DNA from: Burkholderiaceae bacterium
Lineage (GTDB): Bacteria; Pseudomonadota; Gammaproteobacteria; Burkholderiales; Burkholderiaceae_B
DNA length: 64,000 nt
Direction: 5' to 3'
Assembly (NCBI GenBank): GCA_021208885.1
Contig: JAJOJF010000015.1
Span: 80,110 to 144,109 of the forward strand
Shown here: piece by piece, positions 37,747 to 47,700 of the stretch
Position numbering within the stretch: position 1 is the stretch's first letter
How the letters are laid out: every line of letters begins with the position of its first letter
Made by a program: the position numbers and the translations under genes
Notes under the pieces: model-generated
What the model saw: the letters and a program-made list of their open reading frames with translations, nothing else
What the model was told of the DNA's origin: nothing
Databases searched by the model: none

Positions 37747-38316
37747 ATGATCGCACGACTGACTGGCACCCTCTTTGAGAAAATCCCCCCAAAAATTGGC
37801 CTAGATGTCAATGGCGTGGGTTATGACATCGAAGTCTCCATGACCACACTCTACGACCTGCCCGAGGTCGGCGCCAAGGTGACACTCTTGACCCATCTGG
37901 TGGTACGTGAAGACGCTCACATTCTCTTTGGCTTTACGACGCAGCAGGAGCGCGCGGCGTTTCGTGAACTCATCAAAGTCACAGGCATTGGCGCCAGAAC
38001 CGCACTATCAGTGCTCTCAGGATTGTCAGTGGCCGATCTCGCCCAAGCGGTCACCCTGCAAGAATCGGGGCGCTTGGTCAAAGTGCCCGGTATCGGCAAA
38101 AAAACCGCTGAGCGACTGTTGCTAGAACTGAAAGGCAAGCTTGGCGCAGACAACATCACCACGGCGGCTGGCAGCTCGCACGAAACCGACATTTTGCAAG
38201 CCTTGACTGCATTGGGTTACTCAGACAAAGAATCACTCGCCGCCATTAAAACATTGCCGGCTGGCGTGGAGGTTTCAGAGGGTATCCGCCTGGCTTTAAA
38301 AGCACTGGCGCGATAG
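37747..38316 (+). CDS. ruvA: Holliday junction DNA helicase subunit RuvA
   Basis: RuvA recognises the four-way junction and loads RuvB. The 189-residue protein has the OB domain ([12 protein letters not shown]), two helix-hairpin-helix motifs ([17 protein letters not shown] and [19 protein letters not shown]) and the C-terminal RuvB-binding helix ([12 protein letters not shown]). Length is normal. It follows ruvC, but ruvB does not come next. Confidence 0.97.
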   Translation: MIARLTGTLFEKIPPKIGLDVNGVGYDIEVSMTTLYDLPEVGAKVTLLTHLVVREDAHILFGFTTQQERAAFRELIKVTGIGARTALSVLSGLSVADLAQAVTLQESGRLVKVPGIGKKTAERLLLELKGKLGADNITTAAGSSHETDILQALTALGYSDKESLAAIKTLPAGVEVSEGIRLALKALAR

Positions 38317-38356
38317 AACTTCTAAGGCCCAACAATCACCCCACCACAACCGTCGA

Positions 38357-38887
38357 TCAATCAGGCTTGTCATCCGAATGGATCTGCATGGCTTCCAGAA
38401 ACCGTGACACCATGTTGTAAGCGGCAATCGTGGCGGTCAGCTCCACCAACTGCTCATGGTCAAAGTGCTCGCGTACCGCTGCAGCCACGTCATCAGGCAC
38501 ATGCACATGTGTGGTCATGGCGTCGGTGTAGGCGAGCACATCGCGCTGGGTTTGGTCAAACACGCTTTCTTGGGCACGCCAATTGGCCAAAGCATCAAGT
38601 TGTGCTTCAGACACGCCCGCCTTTAATGCAAACGGACGGTGTTGGTCTGCCTCATAGGGTGCGCCATTGATGTGAGCCACGCGCATAATCACCAGCTCAC
38701 GCAAAGCGGCTGAGAGTTTGCACTGCTGGCGAATCGCCGTCAGATAACCTAGCCAGCCGGTCGCCACAGGCACGCTGTGCATCAACATGCGATAGAGATG
38801 CAAGACCTCACCGCGCTCAGCGACGATTTTTTGTACGAGAGGCTGAACGTCTTCGCGACTTAGATCAGCGTATGGAATACGTGCCAT
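38357..38887 (-). CDS. Carboxymuconolactone decarboxylase-like protein without a CxxC pair
   Basis: The 176-residue protein has the all-helical AhpD/CMD fold: the LSAALRELVIMRVAHINGAPYE stretch and later VELTATIAAYNMVSRFLEA. AhpD-type peroxidases use a CxxC pair and a nearby Glu/His proton relay in this stretch. Here the place of the cysteines is occupied by NGAPYEADQH, so peroxidase activity is not expected. A CMD-type decarboxylase or a structural role is possible. It is convergent with ruvA and followed on its strand by the NDUFA9-type gene. Confidence 0.82.
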   Translation of the reverse strand: MARIPYADLSREDVQPLVQKIVAERGEVLHLYRMLMHSVPVATGWLGYLTAIRQQCKLSAALRELVIMRVAHINGAPYEADQHRPFALKAGVSEAQLDALANWRAQESVFDQTQRDVLAYTDAMTTHVHVPDDVAAAVREHFDHEQLVELTATIAAYNMVSRFLEAMQIHSDDKPD

Positions 38888-38940
38888 GAATGCTCCAACA
38901 TTGCTCCAACAAACTCATTTCAAACATCTTTATCTGCCCA

Positions 38941-39855
38941 TCAAGACTTCAAATACTTGGGCACCACCGCTTCAAGCGGTGTGGCCACCACGCCCAGAAT
39001 CGGATCCATGGGATGGTCACTAACATTGTCAGTTTTCAGGGAATCGAGATTGTCACGTGACATCAGCGGCTCACCCGGCAAACACTCAAAAAACCAGGCT
39101 TGCATGCGACCAATGCTCATGGGCAAATCGACCACGGGCCGGGGATGACCACTGTACTTGGCTGCCAGGCTCACCAGCTCACCAAGGGTGTAAACCTCGG
39201 GGCCTGCCAAATCGTAGGTCTGGCCGCAAGTCGCTTTCTCACTCAATGAGTTGACAATTGCCAATGCCACATCTTCAACATAGACAGGCTGCATGCGGGC
39301 TTTGCTGCCTGCCAAGGGCAACACAAAAAACCATTTCGCTAAGCCCGCAAACATGTTCATGAACTTGTCGCCCGCACCAAACACCACCGATGGCCTGAAG
39401 ATCGTCGTACAAAAGCCTGGCGTTTGTGCAGCAACTTCCGCAATGGCTGCCTCACCGGCAGCCTTCGAACGTGCGTACTGACTCGTGCCATTCGAACTGG
39501 CTCCCAGGGCACTGACATGCACCATGCGCTTGACGCCATGAGCCGCACAAGCACGCGCAATCATGGCTGGCAACTTCACATGCGCGGCTTCAAATGCCGG
39601 ACCGTAGGGCTGGCCTGATGGGCTATGCAAAACGCCCACGAGGTTAATCACCGCATCCATGCCCTGAACCAGCGAATTGATGACTGACGCATCGTGTACA
39701 TCGCCCGGCACAATTGTCACCGTCGGGTGGACCATGAGATCACGCGCATGGCGCAACCGCCTGGTAGGCACAAACACCGTATCACCGCGCGCTGCGAGCT
39801 TAGCGACCACATGTTGCCCAATAAAGCCGGTGCCACCAATGACCAAGATACGCAT
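38941..39855 (-). CDS. NAD(P)-binding protein of the NDUFA9/atypical SDR family
   Basis: The 304-residue protein begins MRILVIGGTGFIGQHV, a Rossmann dinucleotide site, and keeps VINLVGVLHS, MVHVSALGASSNGTSQYARSK and FRPSVVFGAGDKF. It matches the atypical SDR group that includes the mitochondrial complex I subunit NDUFA9. The YxxxK catalytic pair is replaced by YARSK, which keeps Tyr and Lys. Its role in bacteria is unknown. It lies 12 bases after the dehydratase gene on the same strand. Confidence 0.85.
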   Translation of the reverse strand: MRILVIGGTGFIGQHVVAKLAARGDTVFVPTRRLRHARDLMVHPTVTIVPGDVHDASVINSLVQGMDAVINLVGVLHSPSGQPYGPAFEAAHVKLPAMIARACAAHGVKRMVHVSALGASSNGTSQYARSKAAGEAAIAEVAAQTPGFCTTIFRPSVVFGAGDKFMNMFAGLAKWFFVLPLAGSKARMQPVYVEDVALAIVNSLSEKATCGQTYDLAGPEVYTLGELVSLAAKYSGHPRPVVDLPMSIGRMQAWFFECLPGEPLMSRDNLDSLKTDNVSDHPMDPILGVVATPLEAVVPKYLKS

Positions 39856-39867
39856 GACGATTACTCC

Positions 39868-40896
39868 TTATTTAGTCACAACCCAAGGGCCAGTATCCCA
39901 TTTGGGATCAGATAGAAATGCCCCATAGCTTGCCAGATCTACATTACCGCCGCTGACAATCACGCCAATACGCATGCCAGATTCAATGGCCAGCACGCGC
40001 TGCAGCACGGCAGCCGCTGCCAGACACCCCGTGGGTTCCACCAACAACTTTAACCGTTGCGCAAACCACCGCATGGTTAGCACCAACTGTGCATCGGACA
40101 CCGTCAGAATATCGGTCACATATTGCTGGATCAGTGCAAAGGTTATATCACCAGGAGCCGAAGTCACCGCCCCATCGGCAATTGACTTTGGTGTCGGGAT
40201 AGTCACAATCTTGCCAGCTTCAAACGAGCGTCGCACATCATCTCCCGCTTCAGGTTCCACGCCATAGACCTTGCAATTGGGGCTCAAGACTGAAGCAGCC
40301 ACGGCGCATCCAGACAACAAGCCGCCACCGCCCAAGCAAACAAGCAATGCATCGAGCTGACCCACGTCTTCAAACAATTCCTTGCCCGCGGTGCCCTGCC
40401 CGCAAATCACGTCCGGGTGGTTAAAGGGTGGGATGACGGTATAACCGTGCCGCGCAGCCAGATCAGCGGCAATCTGATCACGGTTTTCTGTATACCGGTC
40501 ATAAGCCACAATCGTGGCACCATAGCCCTCGGTCGCAGCGCGCTTGGCTGCCGGCGCGTCATGTGGCATGACAATGGTGGTTTTGACTCCCAGAATCTGG
40601 CCCGATGCGGCAATGGCTTGGGCATGGTTGCCAGAGGAATAGGCCACGACACCGGCTGCGCGCTCATCAGGTGTCAAATTAGACAGCGCATTAAACGCCC
40701 CACGGAATTTAAACGCCCCGGTGCGCTGCATGGGCTCACACTTAAAGAAAACTTCAGCACCTAGCGCCTGGTTCAGAGAGTTGCTGGTCAGCACCGGTGT
40801 GCGGTGCGCTACACCGGCTAAGGTGCGTGCAGCACGTTCAACCCCGGCATAGTTAGGCAATAGCGGCTGTTCAGCGGTTTGTGCAGAGCGAGTCAT
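39868..40896 (-). CDS. Threonine/serine dehydratase (PLP fold type II)
   Basis: The enzyme deaminates threonine or serine. The 342-residue protein has the PLP-lysine motif [22 protein letters not shown], the phosphate-binding [10 protein letters not shown] and IVSGGNVDL at the end. It has no regulatory ACT domain, so it resembles catabolic dehydratase or serine racemase types rather than biosynthetic IlvA. I chose ATG 40896; a longer in-frame start overlaps the region before ruvB. It is divergent from ruvB with a 79-base gap and precedes the NDUFA9-type gene. Confidence 0.88.
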   Translation of the reverse strand: MTRSAQTAEQPLLPNYAGVERAARTLAGVAHRTPVLTSNSLNQALGAEVFFKCEPMQRTGAFKFRGAFNALSNLTPDERAAGVVAYSSGNHAQAIAASGQILGVKTTIVMPHDAPAAKRAATEGYGATIVAYDRYTENRDQIAADLAARHGYTVIPPFNHPDVICGQGTAGKELFEDVGQLDALLVCLGGGGLLSGCAVAASVLSPNCKVYGVEPEAGDDVRRSFEAGKIVTIPTPKSIADGAVTSAPGDITFALIQQYVTDILTVSDAQLVLTMRWFAQRLKLLVEPTGCLAAAAVLQRVLAIESGMRIGVIVSGGNVDLASYGAFLSDPKWDTGPWVVTK

Positions 40897-40975
40897 GGCA
40901 ATCAATATCCTTAAATCCTCGGAGAGAGCTTCCGATAGTGTACGATTGTTGCAAGCATGTTCTGCAAACAATCTC

Positions 40976-42040
40976 ATGGCCATCCAGTCTGATCAATTTA
41001 CCGGGGCAGCCCCCGCCACCCGGCTTGTGGACGCCACTAGCCAAACGCCCAACGAGGAGTCGGTCGAGCGGGCCTTGCGACCCAAGGCGCTCGAGGACTA
41101 TGTGGGCCAACAAACCGTGCGCGATCAGTTGCAAATTTTTATCCAAGCTGCACGTGGCCGCAGCGAGGCACTTGACCACGTCCTGTTGTTTGGTCCACCG
41201 GGACTTGGCAAGACAACGCTCGCCCACATCGTGGCCTATGAGATGGGGGTAAACCTGCGCCAGACCTCGGGCCCCGTGCTTGAACGCGCGGGTGACCTCG
41301 CAGCGTTGCTGACCAACCTGGAAAAAAACGACGTTCTGTTTATCGACGAGATTCACCGGCTCTCGCCCGTGGTTGAGGAAATTCTCTACCCCGCGCTCGA
41401 AGACTTCCAGATCGATATTCTGATTGGCGAGGGGCCAGCGGCCCGAAGCGTCAAGCTAGACTTGCAACCTTTCACGCTCGTGGGTGCCACCACACGCGCC
41501 GGCATGCTCACCAACCCCTTGCGCGATCGTTTCGGAATTGTTTCCAGGCTTGATTTTTACAGCCACGACGAACTCGCCAAGATCGTCACCCGAAACGCCA
41601 AGCTCTTGCAAGCCGACATCGAGCCGAACGGCGCCTCGGAAATCGCCCGTCGCTCACGTGGAACCCCCCGAATTGCCAACCGCTTGTTGCGACGGGTGCG
41701 TGACTTCGCTCAGGTAAAAGGCAACGGAATCATTAGCCAGGACATCGCCTCGCAGGCCTTGGGCATGCTCGAGGTCGACCCCTTGGGCTTAGACCTCATG
41801 GATCGCAAGCTACTTGAAGCCATCGTGCACAAATTCGACGGAGGCCCTGTCGGCGTAGAAAGCCTGGCCGCTGCCATTGGCGAAGAGCGCGACACCATCG
41901 AGGACGTGATTGAGCCCTACCTGATTCAAAATGGCTTTTTACAACGCACCCCACGCGGGCGGGTGGCCACCCAAACCACCTGGCGTCATCTAGGACTCAC
42001 GCCACCGAAGGGCGGAGTAGCCAGTGGTGAGTTGTTTTAA
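40976..42040 (+). CDS. ruvB: Holliday junction branch-migration ATPase RuvB
   Basis: RuvB drives branch migration at Holliday junctions. The 354-residue protein has Walker A GPPGLGKT at residues 73-80, [17 protein letters not shown] with Walker B, and the DNA-binding C-terminal domain ([18 protein letters not shown]). ATG 40976 gives the usual short polar start; a longer in-frame start at 40895 overlaps the dehydratase gene. It is separated from ruvC-ruvA and so probably has its own promoter. Its 3' end overlaps the convergent recQ gene by 4 bases. Confidence 0.97.
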   Translation: MAIQSDQFTGAAPATRLVDATSQTPNEESVERALRPKALEDYVGQQTVRDQLQIFIQAARGRSEALDHVLLFGPPGLGKTTLAHIVAYEMGVNLRQTSGPVLERAGDLAALLTNLEKNDVLFIDEIHRLSPVVEEILYPALEDFQIDILIGEGPAARSVKLDLQPFTLVGATTRAGMLTNPLRDRFGIVSRLDFYSHDELAKIVTRNAKLLQADIEPNGASEIARRSRGTPRIANRLLRRVRDFAQVKGNGIISQDIASQALGMLEVDPLGLDLMDRKLLEAIVHKFDGGPVGVESLAAAIGEERDTIEDVIEPYLIQNGFLQRTPRGRVATQTTWRHLGLTPPKGGVASGELF

Positions 42041-43644
42041 GCCGAAGCCTGATTGATCTGACCCCACATCCAAAGCCTGCGCTCGCCTTTAAACACCGGC
42101 ACACTGGCCGGTGTCATCGCCAGCGTCCCATAACCCTCATCATCGGTCACGAGCATCTGCTGGGCCATTAGACTTCGGACCACATGGCGCCAGGTCAGCA
42201 CCGACCACTGCGCCCCCACCCCAAAAACAGAAAGCGTGTCGTGCGCCTGAGACAACACTCTGGGTGTGCGCTTGCCGCGCACGATGTCAATTAAGTGGCC
42301 TGAGCCAAAGCGTTGGCCACGCTCGCGCCAGAGCCTATAAACAGTGGACAAGATCATCTGCGCTGCCTCAGTGGCATCCCAAGGCTGTTGGCCTTGTGCC
42401 TGTCGCGTGCAGTTGTCACAATGCCCACAGGGCAGGCTTTCTTGTCCGAAGTGCGCGAGCAACTGCACCCGTCGGCAGGACAACGACTCGGCAAACTGCA
42501 GCATCTGCTCAAACGAAGCCACCACGCGCTGTGTTTGACTGGCACTGACCTCAGTCTCGCGTGCCAACGTGTAGCGTTGAACTACATCTGGCATGCCATA
42601 GGCTAGCCAGGCCGTGGCCGGCTTTCCGTCTCGCCCGGCCCGGCCTGTCTCCTGATAGTAATGCTCAAGGGATCTGGGCATATCCACGTGTGCCACAAAC
42701 CGCACATCGGGCTTGTCAATGCCCATGCCAAATGCAATGGTGGCGACCATCACCAAGTCGGGCTCACTGACAAACCGAGCCTGATGGTAGGTTCGTTGCT
42801 CGCGGTCAAGGCCTGCGTGATATGGCAAAGCATTGATGCCGTGACGGCTAAGCCATGACGCGAGTGCCTGGGCGCGTGCACGAGAGGCGGTGTACACAAT
42901 TCCGGACTGCGCCCGATAGCGTGTGGTGATGAAGTCCAGCAACTGTTCACGCACATCGGCCTTGTCCACCACCTCGTAAAACACATTTGGCCGATCAAAG
43001 CCGCTGGCAAAAGTCATGGCCTTGGACAATCGCAACCGCTGCAGGATCTCCTGGCGCGTGGCAGGCGTGGCTGTGGCAGTCAAGGCCAGACGTGGCACAC
43101 CGGGCCAGTGATCGGCTAGCGCTTCAAGCGCCAGATACTCTGGCCGGAAATCATGGCCCCACTGCGACACGCAATGCGCCTCGTCTATGGCAAACAGACT
43201 GAGCTTGACCTGCTTGAGCAATGTCATCAAGCGCGCTGAGACCAGCCGCTCGGGCGCGACATACAACAGGTCGAGCGTACCCGACACCAAGGATCGCTCT
43301 ACTGCCTTGCTTTGTTCATGACCCAACGTCGAATTAAGACTTGCCGCGCGTACGCCACGTGCACGCAGCGCCTCGACTTGATCATGCATCAGGGCAATCA
43401 AAGGCGAGACCACCACCGCAGTGCCGGCACGCAAGAGCGCCGGGATCTGATAGCAAAGCGACTTGCCGCCGCCAGTGGGCATCAACACCAGTGCATCGCC
43501 ACCGGCCATCACATGCTCGATGACCTGCGCTTGCTGCATGCGAAACGCCACATGGCCAAACACGCGCTGCAAGATGTCTTCGGGGGTACTTCTCGCACTT
43601 GAAATGGTGGAGTCGCCTGAGGCGCAATCGACAGTTTCACTCAT
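42037..43644 (-). CDS. recQ: ATP-dependent DNA helicase RecQ, short form without HRDC
   Basis: RecQ unwinds DNA in recombination repair. The 535-residue protein has Walker [18 protein letters not shown], the DEAH box [18 protein letters not shown], motif [15 protein letters not shown], the zinc cysteines CRRVQLL and CGHCDNC, and the RQC winged helix ([18 protein letters not shown]). The protein ends after RQC; the HRDC domain of E. coli RecQ is absent. I placed the start at ATG 43644, which overlaps the cydB-like stop as ATGA, so it is translationally coupled to the oxidase-like pair. Its 3' end overlaps ruvB by 4 bases. Confidence 0.92.
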   Translation of the reverse strand: MSETVDCASGDSTISSARSTPEDILQRVFGHVAFRMQQAQVIEHVMAGGDALVLMPTGGGKSLCYQIPALLRAGTAVVVSPLIALMHDQVEALRARGVRAASLNSTLGHEQSKAVERSLVSGTLDLLYVAPERLVSARLMTLLKQVKLSLFAIDEAHCVSQWGHDFRPEYLALEALADHWPGVPRLALTATATPATRQEILQRLRLSKAMTFASGFDRPNVFYEVVDKADVREQLLDFITTRYRAQSGIVYTASRARAQALASWLSRHGINALPYHAGLDREQRTYHQARFVSEPDLVMVATIAFGMGIDKPDVRFVAHVDMPRSLEHYYQETGRAGRDGKPATAWLAYGMPDVVQRYTLARETEVSASQTQRVVASFEQMLQFAESLSCRRVQLLAHFGQESLPCGHCDNCTRQAQGQQPWDATEAAQMILSTVYRLWRERGQRFGSGHLIDIVRGKRTPRVLSQAHDTLSVFGVGAQWSVLTWRHVVRSLMAQQMLVTDDEGYGTLAMTPASVPVFKGERRLWMWGQINQASA

Positions 43645-44657
43645 GCCGGCTCTTGGACACACCGATGGTCTTGCACCAACAAACGACGATAGTCCCACAC
43701 CTGTACAACCAACCCCACCACCGCGATCACGCCAGCGGCCAGAGCCACTAGCGACAAGGGCTCAACCGGGGCGGCAGCATCCCAGATGGTCATTTCATCG
43801 AGCACCAGAAAGGGAAAAATGCTGTAGACCACCCCAGCAAACATCAGCCCCAACAGTAACCATGTCAGTAGCACCGGCACACGCAGCGCGCGCACTTGAC
43901 TCGTTTCCCAGCTGCGTAGCAGCCGATCTAGCCAGACAAAAGCTGCCAGCATCACTGCCCACCAAAGCGCTGCCATTTCCAGATTGTTGCCATGGGTCCA
44001 TTTATAAAAAATCGCCGGGTTGGCCAAAGCCAGCATAAACGACAACGCCACCATGCCGGCAGCTGTCCAACGGGCAGCTGCTGCTGCAAACGTAACCAGT
44101 CGAGCAGTCAAATCATCATTGACTTTGATGACCAACCAACTTGCGGCCAACAATGCAAAGGCAGCCACCATGGCCAGACTCACCACCAGATCAAACGCAA
44201 CGAACGACCAAAGAAAACGCTGGCCGGTGACATAAGCCGACAGCAACAACCCAAACCCGATAGCCCCCAACAAGCTGCCCAGCCCATAGAGCCACACTTG
44301 ATTACCGGCCCGTGTAGCCAGGCTGCGCATGAGTGAACCAGTGACCAGCATTAAAAACGGCGCGTAAAGACCATCAATCATCACTGACCAGGCAACCGGA
44401 AACCCCGCCATGGAAACGCCAAGCATCAGCGGCAACCAGCGCTCGTTGGCGCGTTGCCAGGGGGCAACCGCCTGAAGCAACAACACCCGCTTGTCAGAAG
44501 GCACCCATGGCATCAACAGCCCAGCGCCCAAGGCAATGCCATCGAGCAGCACCAGCCCCATCACCAGGACCGTAACCAGGAGCATCAGTGCCAGTGGCAT
44601 CCAGAACATGGGATCACTGGCCGCCAAACCCATTGAGGCTGACAAAGATTCAATCAT
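43641..44657 (-). CDS. CydB-like subunit II of a cytochrome bd-type complex
   Basis: The 338-residue protein is a clear CydB homologue with about nine membrane segments: VLLDGIALGAGLL near the N-terminus, WQRANERWLPLMLGVSMAGFP, and the end VVYSIFPFLVLDEMTIWDAA, matching CydB in order and length. CydB itself binds no haem and packs against CydA. Its partner here is the CydA-like gene just before it, which overlaps by an ATGA (44654-44657). Because that partner lacks haem ligands, the function of this pair is unclear. The stop overlaps the recQ start. Confidence 0.85.
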   Translation of the reverse strand: MIESLSASMGLAASDPMFWMPLALMLLVTVLVMGLVLLDGIALGAGLLMPWVPSDKRVLLLQAVAPWQRANERWLPLMLGVSMAGFPVAWSVMIDGLYAPFLMLVTGSLMRSLATRAGNQVWLYGLGSLLGAIGFGLLLSAYVTGQRFLWSFVAFDLVVSLAMVAAFALLAASWLVIKVNDDLTARLVTFAAAAARWTAAGMVALSFMLALANPAIFYKWTHGNNLEMAALWWAVMLAAFVWLDRLLRSWETSQVRALRVPVLLTWLLLGLMFAGVVYSIFPFLVLDEMTIWDAAAPVEPLSLVALAAGVIAVVGLVVQVWDYRRLLVQDHRCVQEPA

Positions 44658-45769
44658 GCCGCCCCCTGTGATTGATTAGCCACCACAAGCCCAGCGAGCC
44701 GACTGAGAAATCGCCAAACGACCCAGATCGACACCACTACCACCACCAGGACTAGCAGCGCCCCCCAACCAAGCACAACCGGCGGCAGCATGGATGCCAA
44801 ATCCGCTACGGGCAAGCCGGCCATTTGTGCCAGATTGGGCTTGCCAAACAACTGCCAGCACACCAATGCTGACAAAAGCGGCGCAGTCACAACCGGCAAC
44901 CGAAGCACCATGGCGCCGACCCGGCTATCTGAGCGACCCATCCCGAGGCTGATCGTAAGCCCGGCCAGCGTCAACGCCCAAAAGACAAAGGTGATACGCA
45001 ACACCCCGTTGCCTGATCCGGTGAGCAATGCCTCATAAAGCGTCTGGGTGGTTCGTGTAACAGGGTTTAATTCAGCACCAACCGCGCGGCTCAACAGCCA
45101 AAGCAAACCCAGTGACCCCGCCACGCCAAGCGCTGCCAGACCGCGCTGCCATGCGCCTGGCAACGTCAGGATCGTGGCACGATCGCTGGCACCGGTCCAC
45201 TGCACCAGCGCAGCCAGCAGCAACAGCGCAAAAAAAACAGTCGCTAACAAGCCTTGAGCCAGCCAGGGACTGTCAAGAATCTGCGCCCATTCGGTGACCT
45301 GGTAGCGCCCATCGATCAAGGTCGCGCCCATTGGCTCACGCACCCAAGCCAGCATCAAAAGCACCAAGATGACAGCCAGGCTAAAGCCCACCGCAGTCAA
45401 TACGCCGGCCATCGTGCGCACACCAGCGCGGGGGCTTTGTGCCAGCCACTGGCCAACGGCCTCGGTTACCAACATCATGGCAATCAGGCCAGCCAACATG
45501 GGACCCAGCACGTTGCCGGCGCGCTCGAGCAGCGGCGGCCAGGCCACAGCCAGCACCACTAACCACAGCACACCGAGCGCCACAGCCACACGGGCAATCA
45601 GGGACAGCAAGCCACGCCAGGCGGGCGATGCATTTATCCCGGCATAGCTCAATGCCACAGCCAGCCATGCCAAAGCAACACCAAGCGAGGCCACCACCTG
45701 AAATACCAGTTGAGCTGCCAGGGTCTGAATTTGCACTAGAACAAGTTGAGTTTCTTGCATATCGCCCAT
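44654..45769 (-). CDS. CydA-like subunit I lacking all haem ligands and the Q-loop
   Basis: The 371-residue membrane protein aligns by eye with CydA: RAGNVLGPMLAG (83-94), the WVREPMGATLIDGRY segment (142-156), a TV pair after the fifth-helix site, and a shifted GRQPW region read as GKPN (309-312). But the protein contains no histidine at all. The two haem-ligand histidines fall at Phe23 and Ala176, and the methionine ligand of haem b558 falls at about Thr260. The quinol-binding loop of about 130 residues between helices six and seven is absent, which explains the short length (about 520 in E. coli). It is the first gene of the cydA-like, cydB-like, recQ series. ATG 45760 is a possible alternative start. 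Confidence 0.8.
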   Translation of the reverse strand: MGDMQETQLVLVQIQTLAAQLVFQVVASLGVALAWLAVALSYAGINASPAWRGLLSLIARVAVALGVLWLVVLAVAWPPLLERAGNVLGPMLAGLIAMMLVTEAVGQWLAQSPRAGVRTMAGVLTAVGFSLAVILVLLMLAWVREPMGATLIDGRYQVTEWAQILDSPWLAQGLLATVFFALLLLAALVQWTGASDRATILTLPGAWQRGLAALGVAGSLGLLWLLSRAVGAELNPVTRTTQTLYEALLTGSGNGVLRITFVFWALTLAGLTISLGMGRSDSRVGAMVLRLPVVTAPLLSALVCWQLFGKPNLAQMAGLPVADLASMLPPVVLGWGALLVLVVVVVSIWVVWRFLSRLAGLVVANQSQGAA

Positions 45770-45884
45770 TAGTGTAGACCGGACGTGGCAAAATGTGACT
45801 TTGGTTTAAACCACCCTAAAACATACATAGCAGCAGGTCGCTGTTTACACCGCCCCAAGTTAATCACGCCCAGTTACACGCCCA

Positions 45885-47657
45885 ATGACAGACCAACACC
45901 ACGAAGCCAGCACCTCGAACTTTCTACGGCAAATCATTGACGCAGACTTGAACGCCGACCGGTTTGGCGACAAACGCTGGGCTAACCCACCAGCCACGGC
46001 CGCGGACCTGGACCTAGCAGCGATTGACCCCGCCCGCATCCGTACCCGGTTTCCGCCTGAGCCCAACGGCTTTTTGCATATCGGGCATGCCAAAAGCATT
46101 TGGGTGAACTTTGGCTTGGCTGCCGCTTACGGCGGAATCTGTCACCTGCGGTTTGATGACACCAACCCCGAAAAAGAAGACCAGGCGTATGTCGACGCCA
46201 TCATGGATGCGGTCAGATGGCTGGGCTACGACTGGCAACACCAAGACCAATCACACCTCTACTTTGCCAGCGACTACTTCGAAGTGATGTATCAGTTTGC
46301 GTGTGCGCTTATCAAAGCCAACCTGGCTTACGTCGATGAGCAAAATGCTCAAGAGATGCGCGCCAACCGCGGCACACTGACTTCGCCTGGCACCAATAGC
46401 CCCTGGCGTGACCGCTCGGCCCAAGAGTCCTTGCAACGGTTTGCTGAAATGCGGGCCGGACAGCACCCCGATGGCGCGATGGCGTTGCGTGCGCGCATCG
46501 ACATGGCCTCGCCCAATATCAACCTGCGAGACCCGGTGATCTATCGCATCCGGCATGCACACCACCATCGCACGGGCGATGCCTGGTGCATCTACCCCAT
46601 GTACAGCTGGGCACACCCGGTTGAAGATGCTTTGGAAGGCATTACCCACAGCATTTGCACGCTCGAATTCGAAGACCAGCGACCGTTCTATGACTGGACC
46701 CTCAACACACTGGCTGACTTGGGGCTGCTCAAACGGCCCTTGCCGCATCAGTACGAGTTTGCCAGGCTAAACATGAGCTACGTGGTCACGAGCAAACGCA
46801 AGCTTTTGCAGCTCGTCCAAGACGGGCACGTCGACGGCTGGGACGACCCACGCATGCCGACCATTGCGGGCTTGCGCCGTCGTGGCTATACGCCATCGGC
46901 AATCAAGCTGTTTTGTGAGAGAACTGGGGTATCGAAGGCCAATTCGCGCATCGACTACAGCGTGTTAGAGCAAGCTCTCAGGGACGACCAGGATCCGGTC
47001 GCACCGCGTGCCGTGGCGATTCTGGACCCTGTCAAACTCGTGATCACCAACCTGCCGGCTGACCAAGTCGTCATGTGCCAGGCGCCTCGCCACCCGCATC
47101 TGCCTGAACTGGGGCAACGCGAGTTTGCCTTTACGCGCGAGCTGTGGATCGAGCGCGAAGATTTCATGCAAGAGCCAGCCAAGAAATACTTCCGCCTCTA
47201 CCCTGGCAACCAGGTGCGACTCAAATACGCCTTTGTTGTTACCTGCACCGGTTGCGTCAAAGACGAACATGGCAACGTCACGGAAGTCCATGCCGAGTAC
47301 TTGCCCGACACCCGTAGCGGCACGCCCGGGGCGGATGCGATCAAAGTCAAAGGGACCGTGACTTGGGTCAGTGCCACACATGCGATTGCCGCTCAAATCA
47401 GGCTTTATGACCGACTCTTTACCGAGGCGTACCCTGATGCCGGTGAAGGAAATTTTTTAGACCACTTGAATCCGGATTCGGTTCAGACCGTCAACGGTTG
47501 GCTTGAACCTGGGATTGACCTCAATACCAGTGTCTGGCAATTTGAACGCTTGGGTTATTTTGCGCCCGATGCCAACGCCAGCCAAAACGGCTTGCCGGTG
47601 ATTAACCGCGTGACCACACTCAAAGACACCTGGGCCGCACAAACCAGCAAGCCCTGA
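45885..47657 (+). CDS. glnS: Glutaminyl-tRNA synthetase
   Basis: GlnS charges tRNA-Gln. The 590-residue class I synthetase has the HIGH motif in PEPNGFLHIGHAKS, LRFDDTNPEKE, the KMSKS equivalent VTSKRKLL, and the C-terminal anticodon-binding beta barrels (FTRELWIEREDF, FRLYPGNQVRL). Length is normal for Proteobacteria. It is divergent from the CydA-like gene (115-base gap) and precedes minC by 43 bases. Confidence 0.97.
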   Translation: MTDQHHEASTSNFLRQIIDADLNADRFGDKRWANPPATAADLDLAAIDPARIRTRFPPEPNGFLHIGHAKSIWVNFGLAAAYGGICHLRFDDTNPEKEDQAYVDAIMDAVRWLGYDWQHQDQSHLYFASDYFEVMYQFACALIKANLAYVDEQNAQEMRANRGTLTSPGTNSPWRDRSAQESLQRFAEMRAGQHPDGAMALRARIDMASPNINLRDPVIYRIRHAHHHRTGDAWCIYPMYSWAHPVEDALEGITHSICTLEFEDQRPFYDWTLNTLADLGLLKRPLPHQYEFARLNMSYVVTSKRKLLQLVQDGHVDGWDDPRMPTIAGLRRRGYTPSAIKLFCERTGVSKANSRIDYSVLEQALRDDQDPVAPRAVAILDPVKLVITNLPADQVVMCQAPRHPHLPELGQREFAFTRELWIEREDFMQEPAKKYFRLYPGNQVRLKYAFVVTCTGCVKDEHGNVTEVHAEYLPDTRSGTPGADAIKVKGTVTWVSATHAIAAQIRLYDRLFTEAYPDAGEGNFLDHLNPDSVQTVNGWLEPGIDLNTSVWQFERLGYFAPDANASQNGLPVINRVTTLKDTWAAQTSKP

Positions 47658-47700
47658 CTGAAAAAACTTAACCATCACACAGAAACCAGCCAAGCAACCC

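Noticed and set aside
45369..45777. Plus-strand frames antisense to the CydA-like gene
   Set aside because: Composition mirrors the membrane gene on the other strand. Low-complexity Ala/Gln/His content and no recognisable domain.
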